From assembly GCA_900556465.1 (NCBI GenBank), contig USPK01000015.1, forward strand, positions 1-30,322: a stretch of DNA of 30,322 nucleotides. The letters are read 5' to 3'. Below the pieces are notes generated by a model. The model was given only the letters and a program-made list of their open reading frames with translations. It had not been told where the DNA came from and searched no databases. The position numbers and the translations under genes are program-made. Positions 7,590 through 15,690 of the stretch are shown piece after piece. This stretch comes from an uncultured Prevotella sp. (lineage in GTDB: Bacteria; Bacteroidota; Bacteroidia; Bacteroidales; Bacteroidaceae). Positions within the stretch are counted from its first letter, which is position 1. Each line of letters starts with the position of its first letter.

Positions 7590-8231
7590 TTACATTTTAT
7601 GCCGGATGGGACGGGGCCGCAGCGGGTTTTTCGTCTGACTGAGGCGCTCGGGATTTTGCTTGATGAAGTCGCTCCAGTTCCTTGTAGCGGTGCCACGATG
7701 CCCTGCGGGGACGGAGGAAATAAAGGCGTGCGACTGAAGGTAATGGCAGTAAGCCACGCCGAGGGCATCGCTCGCATCGAGGTAGGGAGGCATCGCTTCG
7801 GGGCGGATAGTGAATATGCGACTGAGCATGGCGGCCATTTGCTCTTTGCTGGCTTGACCGTTTCCCGTGATGGCCATCTTGATTTTCATGGGCGCGTATT
7901 CGTAGATGGGAATGTTACGGCTGATGGCTGCGGCGATAGCTACGCCCTGTGCCCGGCCAAGTTTGAGCATGCTCTGAACATTCTTCCCAAAAAACGGGGC
8001 TTCGATGGCCAGCTCGTCAGGTTGGAAACTGTCGATAATCCCTTTGACCCGTTCATAAATCCTTCCCAGCTTGGCGTACACGTCTGTGCAGCGACGCAGG
8101 TCGATAACGCCCATCGCGATGAGCTGTACGTTGCGGCGCTGTACGCGTATGATGCTGTATCCCAGTAGATTCGTACCAGGGTCAATGCCTATGATAATCT
8201 TGGGAGCGTCTGTCGTAGAATTGGAGGGCAC
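7590..8231 (-). CDS. ruvC: Holliday junction resolvase RuvC
   Basis: RuvC cuts Holliday junctions during recombinational repair, working with RuvAB. All four acidic catalytic residues are visible: Asp17 in GIDPG, Glu77 in AIEAPFFG, and Asp152 and Asp155 in YLDASDALG. I choose the GTG at 8231, giving 213 residues. It is the only reasonable in-frame start after the -7 box at 8289-8296. The frame stays open up to a TTG that is part of that box, and the ATG at 8246 is out of frame. The C-terminal 40 residues are basic and extend past the usual end. The leader contains a hairpin. Confidence 0.93.
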   Translation of the reverse strand: MPSNSTTDAPKIIIGIDPGTNLLGYSIIRVQRRNVQLIAMGVIDLRRCTDVYAKLGRIYERVKGIIDSFQPDELAIEAPFFGKNVQSMLKLGRAQGVAIAAAISRNIPIYEYAPMKIKMAITGNGQASKEQMAAMLSRIFTIRPEAMPPYLDASDALGVAYCHYLQSHAFISSVPAGHRGTATRNWSDFIKQNPERLSQTKNPLRPRPIRHKM

Positions 8232-8254
8232 TATTTTCCGGTTTTCATGAATAA

Positions 8255-8273
8255 GGCCGCTTGCTCGGCGGCC
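8255..8273 (-). other. hairpin in the ruvC leader
   Basis: GGCCGC at 8255-8260 pairs with GCGGCC at 8268-8273 over a 7-nt loop. It lies between the ruvC -7 box and the GTG start. It could influence translation or RNA stability, but no regulator is implied by the sequence. Confidence 0.4.
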
Positions 8274-8288
8274 AAATGTCTGGAGTAG

Positions 8289-8296
8289 CAAAATTA
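8289..8296 (-). promoter_or_regulatory. -7 box for ruvC
   Basis: TAATTTTG on the minus strand, about 58 nt before the GTG start. No TTTG is seen at -33. Confidence 0.55.
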
Positions 8297-8336
8297 GGAG
8301 TTTATATGCGAATAGCGTACTTTTTTATTGTGAAAG

Positions 8337-8367
8337 TTTATTATTCAGAGAATAAATTATACATTTG
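8337..8367 (+). promoter_or_regulatory. promoter of the DUF1573 gene
   Basis: TACATTTG at 8360-8367 matches TAnnTTTG. A near-consensus TTTA at 8337-8340 is spaced 19 nt upstream. The ATG follows 26 nt after the box. Confidence 0.6.
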
Positions 8368-8393
8368 CACAGAGTTCTAAATACTATTCGAAG

Positions 8394-8777
8394 ATGAAAC
8401 GTGCTTGTTTTTTTGCCTTTTTATTCTTTTGCATGGGTTTTTCTGCGGCATTCGCTCAGGCTGTGCTGAAATTTGACAAAACAACTCATAATTATGGGAA
8501 ATTCTCGGAAGAGAAACCGGTATCGTGTGTCTTTTATTTTACGAATACCGGAGATGAGCCGTTGGTGATTCAGCAGGTCATGACTTCGTGCGGATGTACC
8601 GCGGCCGATTTTACCAAGACGCCGGTGCAGCCGGGAAAGAAGGGCTCGGTGACTGTCACGTACGACGGGGCCGGTCGTGCTGCCGGGCATTTTAAGAAAG
8701 TGATTTCCATTCGCTCGAATGCGAAGAACAGCATGGTGAGAATCTACGTCGAGGGATTCCTGACAAAGAAGGACTGA
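8394..8777 (+). CDS. secreted DUF1573 domain protein
   Basis: This small 127-residue protein has an N-terminal signal peptide (MKRACFFAFLFFCMGFSAAFA, cut before QA) and one DUF1573 domain with an immunoglobulin-like ASPM/SPD-2/Hydin-type fold. Family hallmarks are the THNYGKFSEEKP block, the FTNTGDEPLVI strand, and TSCGCTAADFTKTPVQPG with its conserved CGC. These proteins are abundant in the envelope of Bacteroidota, but no biochemical role is established. The next gene starts 49 nt downstream on the same strand, so co-transcription is likely. Confidence 0.9.
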   Translation: MKRACFFAFLFFCMGFSAAFAQAVLKFDKTTHNYGKFSEEKPVSCVFYFTNTGDEPLVIQQVMTSCGCTAADFTKTPVQPGKKGSVTVTYDGAGRAAGHFKKVISIRSNAKNSMVRIYVEGFLTKKD

Positions 8778-8826
8778 CAGGCCTCGGACAGCCGCTTTTA
8801 TTCCTTTTCTCAAAAAACATAAGACG

Positions 8827-9882
8827 ATGACGAACAATCATTTGGTAATAATGGCCGGAGGTATCGGCAGCCGGTTCTGGCCCTTGAGTAGCCCCGAGCG
8901 CCCCAAGCAGTTCCTGGACATCCTCGGTTGCGGGAAAACCTTGATTCAGTTGACGGCCTCCCGTTTCGAGGGATTGGTCCCCAGGGATAATGTGTGGGTC
9001 GTCACCTCGGCGGCTTATAAGGATTTGGTCTATGAGCAGCTGCCGGATGTTCCTAAGGAGAATATTTTGTTGGAGCCCTGTCGGAGGAACACGGCGCCGT
9101 GTATCTGCTACGCCAGTTGGAAAATTAAGAAGCGTGACCCGCGGGCGAATATAGTCGTAGTTCCGAGCGACCATATTATAACGGACTTGAAGGCCTTCCA
9201 GTCCGCCATTGCCGACGGCATGGAGTTCTCGGCCGAAACAGATGCGATAGTGACCCTGGGCATACAGCCGACAGGCCCCGAGACAGGGTACGGATATATC
9301 AAGGCCGACCTGGGCTATTCTTCGTCGCGGAAGAAAAACATTTTCCGCGTGGACGCTTTTAAGGAGAAGCCGGACCGCGAGTTGGCCGAAAGTTATCTGG
9401 CGCAGAAAGTCTATTTCTGGAATGCGGGCATTTTCATCTGGAACGTCAGTACCATTATTAATGCGTTCCGGGTCTATCTGCCGAAGACGTCCAGCATATT
9501 TGAGGAGATGCTGCCCTACTATGACACGCCGCTGGAAGAAGAGAAGGTCAATGCTGAGTTTCCGAAATGCGAGAATATATCTGTGGATTACGCCATCATG
9601 GAGAAGGCCGAGGAGGTCTTTGTCTATCCGGCTACGTTCGGCTGGAGTGATTTGGGCACCTGGGGCGCTCTCCGCAAAGAAGTGGAACAGGACAAATATG
9701 GTAATGCCGTAATGAACGAGGGCGTGGACTTGTACGAAACATACAACTCCATCGTCTGCACGTCGCAGTTAAAGAAGGTTGTGGTGCAGGGTCTGGACGG
9801 CTACATCGTAGTAGAGAAGGACGGCATACTGTTAATCTGCAAATTGGCAGAGGAACAGCGAATCAAGCTATTCCACCAATAA
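8827..9882 (+). CDS. manC: mannose-1-phosphate guanylyltransferase
   Basis: The enzyme makes GDP-mannose from mannose-1-phosphate and GTP, the precursor for mannose and fucose in glycans. The 351-residue protein has the nucleotidyltransferase signature GGIGSRFWPLS near residue 11, PKQFLDILG, the VPSDHIITD metal site, GYGYIK, FKEKPDRE, WNAGIFIW and GWSDLGTW. It has only the guanylyltransferase part and lacks the isomerase domain of bifunctional ManC, and such short forms are common in this phylum. The stop is one base before the mutY start. Confidence 0.92.
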   Translation: MTNNHLVIMAGGIGSRFWPLSSPERPKQFLDILGCGKTLIQLTASRFEGLVPRDNVWVVTSAAYKDLVYEQLPDVPKENILLEPCRRNTAPCICYASWKIKKRDPRANIVVVPSDHIITDLKAFQSAIADGMEFSAETDAIVTLGIQPTGPETGYGYIKADLGYSSSRKKNIFRVDAFKEKPDRELAESYLAQKVYFWNAGIFIWNVSTIINAFRVYLPKTSSIFEEMLPYYDTPLEEEKVNAEFPKCENISVDYAIMEKAEEVFVYPATFGWSDLGTWGALRKEVEQDKYGNAVMNEGVDLYETYNSIVCTSQLKKVVVQGLDGYIVVEKDGILLICKLAEEQRIKLFHQ

Positions 9883-9883
9883 A

Positions 9884-10951
9884 GTGGCAGAGAATCTTAC
9901 TCCGTTTGTGTTTGCGCTTGAGCAGTGGTACGAACTGCACAAGCGCAATTTGCCTTGGAGAGGGACGCACGACCCATATCGTATCTGGGTCTCTGAAATC
10001 ATTTTACAGCAGACACGCGTTGCCCAGGGCTACGATTATTACCTGCACTTTATTTCTGAATTTCCGGACGTCGCCGCGCTCGCCGCCGCCCCCGAAGAAA
10101 AAGTGCTACGAGTGTGGCAGGGGCTGGGCTATTACAGCCGGGCGAGGAATATGCTCGCGGCAGCCCGTACCGTTATGGAAAAATATGGCGGACAGTTTCC
10201 TGCCGATTATTCCGAAGTGCGGGGGTTGAAGGGAATCGGTGATTATACCGCCGCGGCCATTTGTTCTATCGCGTACAATCAGCCTTATGCCGTTCTGGAC
10301 GGTAATGTGTTCCGCGTCCTCTCTCGCTATTTTGCAGTGGATTTGCCCATCGACTCCACCGACGGGCGCAAATATTTTAAGCATTTGGCGGACGAGATGC
10401 TGGACAGGCGCCGTCCGGGCTATTACAATCAGGCCATCATGGACTTCGGTGCCCTGCAGTGTGTGCCGAAGTCTCCTGATTGCTTGGACTGTCCGCTTGC
10501 CGACAGCTGCTTGGCCTTCGCCGAAGGGAAAGTAGAGAACTTTCCGCGGAAGGAAAAGAAAACGGCTGTGAACGACCGCTTCCTTTTTTACGTGATTATC
10601 CGAAAAGGGGACAGTGTTTACTTGCATCGCCGCGGGGACAAGGACATCTGGGCCGGCCTGTACGAGCCTTATTTGGTGGAATATCCCGGTGTCCCGTCCG
10701 AGCAGGATATGGCGCAGCGCCTGGATTCGCAGTTCGGGGACGCCCTTATCCGCGTGCGGCGATTGGTGGAGCGCAGGAAACATGTCCTGACGCACCGACG
10801 CTTGTGGATAAATGCCTGTCTTGTAGAAGTTCGTCCCGATTATGAACTCCAGGATTACGAGCTGGTAAAAATAAAAGGCATAAGGAAATACCCTATGCCT
10901 AAACCAATTGTAGATATTTTCAGCGAGCTACAGTCTAATCCTCACCCTTGA
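9884..10951 (+). CDS. mutY: A/G-specific adenine glycosylase MutY
   Basis: MutY removes adenine paired with 8-oxoguanine. The 355-residue protein has catalytic Glu38 (SEIILQQT), the helix-hairpin-helix LKGIGDYTA, catalytic Asp139 (AVLDGNVFRVLSRY) and the four cluster cysteines 193, 200, 203 and 209. The C-terminal half carries the NUDIX-like domain that recognises 8-oxoG. The GTG at 9884 is one base past the manC stop and is the start that gives the full N-terminus before LPWR. Its last 17 bp overlap the convergent TRIC-family gene. Confidence 0.95.
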   Translation: MAENLTPFVFALEQWYELHKRNLPWRGTHDPYRIWVSEIILQQTRVAQGYDYYLHFISEFPDVAALAAAPEEKVLRVWQGLGYYSRARNMLAAARTVMEKYGGQFPADYSEVRGLKGIGDYTAAAICSIAYNQPYAVLDGNVFRVLSRYFAVDLPIDSTDGRKYFKHLADEMLDRRRPGYYNQAIMDFGALQCVPKSPDCLDCPLADSCLAFAEGKVENFPRKEKKTAVNDRFLFYVIIRKGDSVYLHRRGDKDIWAGLYEPYLVEYPGVPSEQDMAQRLDSQFGDALIRVRRLVERRKHVLTHRRLWINACLVEVRPDYELQDYELVKIKGIRKYPMPKPIVDIFSELQSNPHP

Positions 10952-11576
10952 TAATAGGTAGGCGGAGCTTGTATTTGACGGCCAGTAGTCGCGTCAGTAC
11001 GACGATGAAACCGCAGACCAGGCCGCAAGTGAGCAGAGACAGACCCAGCAGACAGCAGCAGTAGTAGGCTACGCCGCCTATTACGCAGGCCAGCGCGTAG
11101 ATTTCTTTTCGGAAAATCAGGGGCTCTTCGTTGATAAACACATCGCGCAGGACGCCGCCACCCGCGCCGGTGATGGTTCCCATGAGGATAGCCACCCAAA
11201 ACGGGAAATGTTCTCCGGTAGCCGTGGTGGCCATCAGCGTTTTTTCGATGCCGGTTACCGTAAACATGGCCAGACCGATTGTGTCGAAAATAAACCACGT
11301 GTTGTTTTGTCGGACCAGGAGTTTTCGGAATATAATAACCCAGACAAGCGCCAGGCCGGAGCACAGCAGGTAGAACGGATTCGTCATCCAGAAGGGGGTA
11401 AGCCCCAGCATCAGGTCGCGCAGCGTACCGCCGCCGATGGCTGTGGTAAGGCCGATGACATAAGCTCCAAACAGATCGAATCTTTTGGCCGAGGCCAGTC
11501 GGATACCGGAAATGGCGAAGGCCAAGGTTCCTACAAAATCAAAGACCTGGGAAAAGGTGATTTCAGGTAGCGTCAT
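10935..11576 (-). CDS. TRIC/UPF0126 family membrane protein (YicG-like)
   Basis: The 213-residue inner-membrane protein has about seven hydrophobic segments and two glycine-rich repeats, GGGTLRD near residue 48 and GGGVLRD near residue 137. This is the internally duplicated UPF0126 pattern, and the family is now grouped with trimeric intracellular cation channels. Some bacterial members have been proposed to transport glycine. The substrate here is unknown. The ATG at 11576 lies 24 nt after the dehydrogenase stop, making it the last gene of the fucosidase operon. Its 3' end overlaps mutY tail to tail, with no room for a separate terminator. Confidence 0.9.
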   Translation of the reverse strand: MTLPEITFSQVFDFVGTLAFAISGIRLASAKRFDLFGAYVIGLTTAIGGGTLRDLMLGLTPFWMTNPFYLLCSGLALVWVIIFRKLLVRQNNTWFIFDTIGLAMFTVTGIEKTLMATTATGEHFPFWVAILMGTITGAGGGVLRDVFINEEPLIFRKEIYALACVIGGVAYYCCCLLGLSLLTCGLVCGFIVVLTRLLAVKYKLRLPIIKGED

Positions 11577-11600
11577 TTTTCCAAGAATTGTTTTCGGCGT

Positions 11601-12557
11601 TTAGTTGACAACGTTGACGGGCGTTCCTTCAAAGAAACTGCGAATGTTGTGAGCGAGGATGTCGAGGATGCGTCCTCTGGCTTCAAGGGTCGCCCAGGCA
11701 ATGTGAGGCGTGATATAGGTGTTGGGGGCGGCGAGTAGGGGATTGTCTGCCGCAGGAGGCTCTTGGGTCATGACGTCACAGCAGTACGCTTTTAGTTTAT
11801 TCTCCATGAGCGCTTTCGCAACGGCCGCTTCGTCCACCAGTTTTCCCCGGGCCGTGTTGATCAGAATCAGGTTCGGATTGGCCTGGTCCAGCAGCGCTTC
11901 GTTTACGAACTGCGCGTTTTCCGGCGTAGAGGGGCAATGCAGACTGACGATGTCGCACGTTTTGAAGGCTTCGGCCAAAGCGATTTTCTCGACGTCTGCC
12001 GGCAGCGCCTTCTGTGCTTTCGACGTGACGGCGTAGAGTTTGGCGCCGAGCGTGCGGAGTATGCGCGTGGTCGCTTGCCCAATGTGGCCAAACCCGACGA
12101 CGGCGAATTTCTTGCCGGAAAGTTCCATGATGGGTTGTTCCCAGCGGCAGAAATCCGGGCTCGAGCTCCAGTAGCCCTTATGGTTGGCGTCCGCATAGAA
12201 TCCGACATGGTTCGTGGCCTCCAGGAGCAGGGCCAGCACCATTTGCGCCACAGCTTCCGTGCTGTAGTTGGGGCAATTGCATACCGTGATGCCGCAATCG
12301 CGGGCGGCCTTCGTGTCGATGGGGTCGTAGCCCGTAGCGGCAACGCATATCAGTTTCAAGTTGGGCAATTGCCGGAAATGTGTCCGGTCTAGCTTTACTT
12401 TGTTGGTAATAATGACGTCCGCGTCCAGACTTCTCTCGATGACGTCTTCCGGTGCTGTCCTGTCGAAAGTCTTCAGATTACCTTCTGCCGTCAGTAAATC
12501 CCAGGTCAAGTCGCCTGGATTTACGCTGAAGCTATCCAGGAAAGTGATGTTTGGCAT
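11601..12557 (-). CDS. D-2-hydroxyacid dehydrogenase (glycerate dehydrogenase-like)
   Basis: This is a 318-residue NAD(P)-dependent dehydrogenase of the D-isomer-specific 2-hydroxyacid family. The dinucleotide site GFGHIG is at 155-160. The catalytic triad is Arg237 (NTARGKLVDE), Glu266 (DVMTQEPP) and His285 (TPHIAWAT). NCPNYSTEAVAQMVLALLLE near residue 94 is typical of glycerate dehydrogenase/hydroxypyruvate reductase, so HprA-like activity is the best guess, though 2-ketoacid reductases look similar. The ATG at 12557 starts the conserved N-terminus (MPNITFLDSF). It lies 26 nt after the preceding gene. Confidence 0.9.
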   Translation of the reverse strand: MPNITFLDSFSVNPGDLTWDLLTAEGNLKTFDRTAPEDVIERSLDADVIITNKVKLDRTHFRQLPNLKLICVAATGYDPIDTKAARDCGITVCNCPNYSTEAVAQMVLALLLEATNHVGFYADANHKGYWSSSPDFCRWEQPIMELSGKKFAVVGFGHIGQATTRILRTLGAKLYAVTSKAQKALPADVEKIALAEAFKTCDIVSLHCPSTPENAQFVNEALLDQANPNLILINTARGKLVDEAAVAKALMENKLKAYCCDVMTQEPPAADNPLLAAPNTYITPHIAWATLEARGRILDILAHNIRSFFEGTPVNVVN

Positions 12558-12583
12558 ATTGTGTAAGGGTTTATGGTTTAGAG

Positions 12584-13846
12584 CTATTGAGGGCGGTAAG
12601 TCGTGGTGCGCCAGCCCACCAGCCGGTCGTAGCGGCTTCCTGCCTGACAGTAGTAAATTAAAATGGTATATTCGTTTTCTGTTTGCCAGAAATTGCCTTC
12701 TATCGTTGGGACAGTAGTTGGCGGGTCTATCAGATATTGATAAGAGTAATACCCTTGTTTCAGCAGCAAGGCGGCTTCGTAGGCCTCGCTGGCCGGATTG
12801 TAGGTCATGACATAGGGCGCGGTGTTTTGGTCGTAGGTCCACGTGCCATTGACATAAACCTTCGTGCCGGCAGCCAGTTCGGGCGTGTTCAACGTGAAGT
12901 GGACCCAAACATAGTCCGCTTCGGTGTCCGACGAGTAGTCGTTGTTGGCCAGGGCGACGAAGCGGCCGTTCTGGTCTTCGTCGTATAAGTAGTTTGTCCG
13001 CGGCTTGTCGGGCATGAGCGTAACGTGATAGTAGGGCTCGAAGTATTTGATGTTGTCGATGTGCAAGCCTGGCGATTTCGTGCTGGTGATTTCAAATTTC
13101 CGGTATTCGTTGCCCGCGGGAAAAATCAAGTCGCTCGAGTGGTCCCAGATGAGGCTCTGTCCCGTCTGCCCCGTCGACTTCGGGAAAACCACGGCGTCAT
13201 CCCACCGCCCGTTCTTCAGGACGATAATTTTCACTTCCTCGTAAGGGGCACGGACGTTAGGCAGCTGGCTGTAGTTCACGTTCAGGGCGAGCTGCTGGTG
13301 CCGGTCGTTCCAGTCAATGTCCGTGTTGGTCGTCCCGGTCGCCATGCTGCTGGCTATTTCTTCACTGACGTAGAAGTAAGTCACCAGGACCGGTTGGGGC
13401 TCGCCGTTTTCGTCCTCCCCGTAGACCGTCAGTTTGTAGTTGCCGGACAGGGTGGGGCGTATCTGGTAGTTGGGGATGGAGAAATTGTAGTGCGTGTAGA
13501 GGACGGACGTATTCATGCTGAGGTCGTAGTCCTCGATGACGACTTCGTCCGGTACCGACTGCAGGTAGTCGTTTTCAAAAAGGCTTTCGTCGTCCTGGAA
13601 GTCCGCCCCCACGTGCTCCACCTTGTAGGTGTAGCGTTTATAGTTGTGGCTCAGTTCGTCGAAGGAAAACTGAAGAACGTCGTCCGACTTTAATCGGATA
13701 ACGGGCAAGGGACGCTGCTCTCCGTTGACGGAGACCTGCAGCGTCCTTATGTTTTTGTCCAGGATAATGCTCTTCTGTGCCGCGGCGTAGCCCGTCGGCA
13801 GGAGAAGCAGCAGCGTCAGCGCGTATATACAGGCAGGATTCTTCAC
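12584..13846 (-). CDS. DUF5103 / type IX secretion plug-like protein
   Basis: The 420-residue protein has a signal peptide (about residues 1-23, ending YAAAQ) and is otherwise beta-rich. By overall sequence it matches DUF5103, the family that includes the plug protein of the type IX secretion translocon SprA. Recognisable blocks are the N-terminal IRTLQVSVNGEQRPLPVIRL, the FSFDELSHNYKRYTYKVEHV segment and the LMPDKPRTNYLYDEDQNGRF segment. Many Bacteroidales without a type IX system keep a homologue, so the role here is open. The fucosidase stop is 6 nt upstream, so the two are co-transcribed. Confidence 0.85.
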   Translation of the reverse strand: MKNPACIYALTLLLLLPTGYAAAQKSIILDKNIRTLQVSVNGEQRPLPVIRLKSDDVLQFSFDELSHNYKRYTYKVEHVGADFQDDESLFENDYLQSVPDEVVIEDYDLSMNTSVLYTHYNFSIPNYQIRPTLSGNYKLTVYGEDENGEPQPVLVTYFYVSEEIASSMATGTTNTDIDWNDRHQQLALNVNYSQLPNVRAPYEEVKIIVLKNGRWDDAVVFPKSTGQTGQSLIWDHSSDLIFPAGNEYRKFEITSTKSPGLHIDNIKYFEPYYHVTLMPDKPRTNYLYDEDQNGRFVALANNDYSSDTEADYVWVHFTLNTPELAAGTKVYVNGTWTYDQNTAPYVMTYNPASEAYEAALLLKQGYYSYQYLIDPPTTVPTIEGNFWQTENEYTILIYYCQAGSRYDRLVGWRTTTYRPQ

Positions 13847-13852
13847 ACGTGA

Positions 13853-15163
13853 TTATTTGATTTCGAGGATAAAGTCCGGGCAGTCTTTCGGAATTTCCAA
13901 TTCTTCAACTTCCACCTGTCCGTGGTGTGCCTTAAACTTCACGGCCTTTCCGTCCGGGAAGGTCGTGACGGTGTGTATGCTGCTTTTTACGGAGAAGTTG
14001 AGTTCCGTCACGTTGGGGGAGAGAATGTGTACGAAGAGGCGGTCGCCTTTTCTCGTCGAAACGACGCTGTCGCCTTGCACGACCTCGCCTGCCGACGTCT
14101 TATAGATGGCCTCACCGTTTTCCTTCATCCATGCGCCAATCTCTTTCAAGCGCGACAGCGCTGCGGCAGGAAGGCTTCCGTCCGGCTGTGGGCCGATGTT
14201 CAGCAGAAGGTTGGCGCCTTTGCCCGCCGTACGTGCAAGCAGCTGAATCAGTTCGGCTGTCGATTTGTAGTTCTGGTCTTTCACCTTGTACCCCCACATG
14301 CCGTTCATCGTCTGGCACGTTTCCAACGGCAGGTGTCCGATGGCCTGTCCGGACAGGCCGGCTTTGTTCTCTCCGGGTACGTCGCGTTCAAAAATCTGGA
14401 TGTCTTCGCCCGGGAACGGCGTCAGGTGATGGTTGTTCCCCACCAGGCAGGCCGGTTGGAGTTCGTGAATCAGCGAATAGAGGCCGTCCAGTTGCCAGTC
14501 GAAGGGGATGCTGTCTTCGTCGTGGTCCCAGACGCCGTCAAACCAGATGCAGTCCACCGTGCCATACTTCGTGAGCAATTCCCGCAACTGGCATTTCATG
14601 AAGTCGTAGTACGAATCCCAGTCGGCCGGGCCTTTGCGTCCCGTTCCGCGTCCTGTCCGGCCAATGGGAAAGTCTTCCCGTGTCCAGTCAATCAGGGAGT
14701 AGTAGAGGTGGAGCTTGAGGCCCTGCCGGTGGCACTCGTCCGCCAGCTGCCGCAGGATGTCTTTCCCATAGGGCGTCTTCATGATGTCGTAGTCCGAGCA
14801 TTCCGTGTCCCACATGGAAAATCCGTCGTGATGGCGTGTTGTGAAGCAGATGTAGCGCGCCCCGGCGTTTTTGAAGGCGGATACCCAGTCCGCGGCGTCG
14901 AAGTTGTGCGGATAGAACGCTTCGACGGACTTGGCGTATTCCCTGTAGTCGATGTTGTCGTTCGTCATGTACCATTCCCCCTGGGCAAACAGGCTGTAGA
15001 GTCCCCAATGAAGGAAGATGCCAAAGCGGTTCTCCTCAAACGTTTCGCGTGCCTGAAGGTTTTCCGCGGAGGGAGTGTAGGTGGACACGTCCTGAGCCTG
15101 GAGCGGCAGAAGGCTACCGCAGGCCAGTCCCAGCGTCATCATGGCTTTTACGAGAGTTCTCAT
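13853..15163 (-). CDS. GH29 alpha-L-fucosidase, exported
   Basis: The enzyme should hydrolyse alpha-linked L-fucose from host or dietary glycans by a retaining mechanism. The 436-residue protein has a signal peptide ending near LQAQ (residues 1-24) and the GH29 catalytic barrel. Motifs are FGIFLHWGLYS, FTTRHHDGFSMWDT, and VDCIWFDG with the nucleophile Asp209. A short beta-sandwich follows from about residue 345. The acid/base residue cannot be placed with confidence; the Glu in IFERDVPGEN is a candidate. The ATG at 15163 gives a clean signal peptide, and upstream in-frame starts reach into the -7 box. It leads a four-gene operon. Confidence 0.94.
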   Translation of the reverse strand: MRTLVKAMMTLGLACGSLLPLQAQDVSTYTPSAENLQARETFEENRFGIFLHWGLYSLFAQGEWYMTNDNIDYREYAKSVEAFYPHNFDAADWVSAFKNAGARYICFTTRHHDGFSMWDTECSDYDIMKTPYGKDILRQLADECHRQGLKLHLYYSLIDWTREDFPIGRTGRGTGRKGPADWDSYYDFMKCQLRELLTKYGTVDCIWFDGVWDHDEDSIPFDWQLDGLYSLIHELQPACLVGNNHHLTPFPGEDIQIFERDVPGENKAGLSGQAIGHLPLETCQTMNGMWGYKVKDQNYKSTAELIQLLARTAGKGANLLLNIGPQPDGSLPAAALSRLKEIGAWMKENGEAIYKTSAGEVVQGDSVVSTRKGDRLFVHILSPNVTELNFSVKSSIHTVTTFPDGKAVKFKAHHGQVEVEELEIPKDCPDFILEIK

Positions 15164-15232
15164 GTCAGGTATATTTATTAAGGTGACAGAAATGCCCCTA
15201 CTTCTGGCCGGGGCGGACATAGATAGACGAAG

Positions 15233-15240
15233 CAAAGTTA
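15233..15240 (-). promoter_or_regulatory. -7 box for the fucosidase operon
   Basis: TAACTTTG on the minus strand, about 70 nt before the ATG at 15163. It is divergent from the rnpB promoter box, which begins 43 bp away, so the two upstream regions overlap. Confidence 0.6.
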
Positions 15241-15282
15241 CATTTTTTATGGAACAAAGGACTTGCTACGCGTAGAAATTCG

Positions 15283-15290
15283 TACTTTTG
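15283..15290 (+). promoter_or_regulatory. -7 box for rnpB
   Basis: TACTTTTG at 15283-15290 lies about 8 nt before the predicted RNA 5' end, as expected for a stable RNA gene. A TTG at 15263-15265 is a weak -33 candidate with a short 17-nt spacer. Confidence 0.65.
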
Positions 15291-15298
15291 CAAAGAAT

Positions 15299-15683
15299 GG
15301 GAGACAGTCGGCCAGTCTGTCGCGTGCATTCCGTGTGATGCAGGAGGAAAGTCCGGGCAACGTAGGGCGTCCCGCTTCCTAATGAGAAGTCATTCGCGAG
15401 AGTGAATCCGTGTAGAAGAAAATAACCGCCACGTGCCTCTTGGAGGCAGACGGGGTAAGGGTGAGAAGGTGGTGTAAGAGACCACCAGGCATGCAGTGAT
15501 GTATGTGCTGTACACGTCGGGAGTTGAAAGTTCATGTAAACTGGTGTCTGAGGGCGGCCCGTCCGAATTTTTTTCATCAGAGGGTAGAACGATAGAGCCT
15601 GCTGGCGACAGCAGGCCCGGATAAATGACAGACACGCTCCACCGAGCGTACAGAACCCGGCTTATCGGCCGACTGTTTCTCTA
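15299..15683 (+). ncRNA. rnpB: RNase P RNA component
   Basis: The catalytic RNA of RNase P matures tRNA 5' ends. The signature GAGGAAAGTCCGGGCA lies at 15343-15358, and the conserved 3' region ACAGAACCCGGCTTAT at about 15650-15665 carries the second half of the catalytic core. GAGACAGTCGGCC from 15301 pairs with GGCCGACTGTTTCTC at 15667-15681 to close helix P1, which sets both ends within a few bases. Length of about 385 nt fits a type A bacterial RNA. No translation should be annotated across it. A run of T after P1 forms its terminator. Confidence 0.95.
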
Positions 15684-15690
15684 TTTTTTA
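15667..15690 (+). terminator. terminator of rnpB
   Basis: The 3' strand of helix P1 (15667-15681) is directly followed by TATTTTTTA at 15682-15690, giving a structured RNA followed by a U-rich tract. Confidence 0.5.

Noticed and set aside
13922..15181. 419-codon plus-strand open frame
   Set aside because: Antisense to the GH29 fucosidase, with no domain or start signals of its own.
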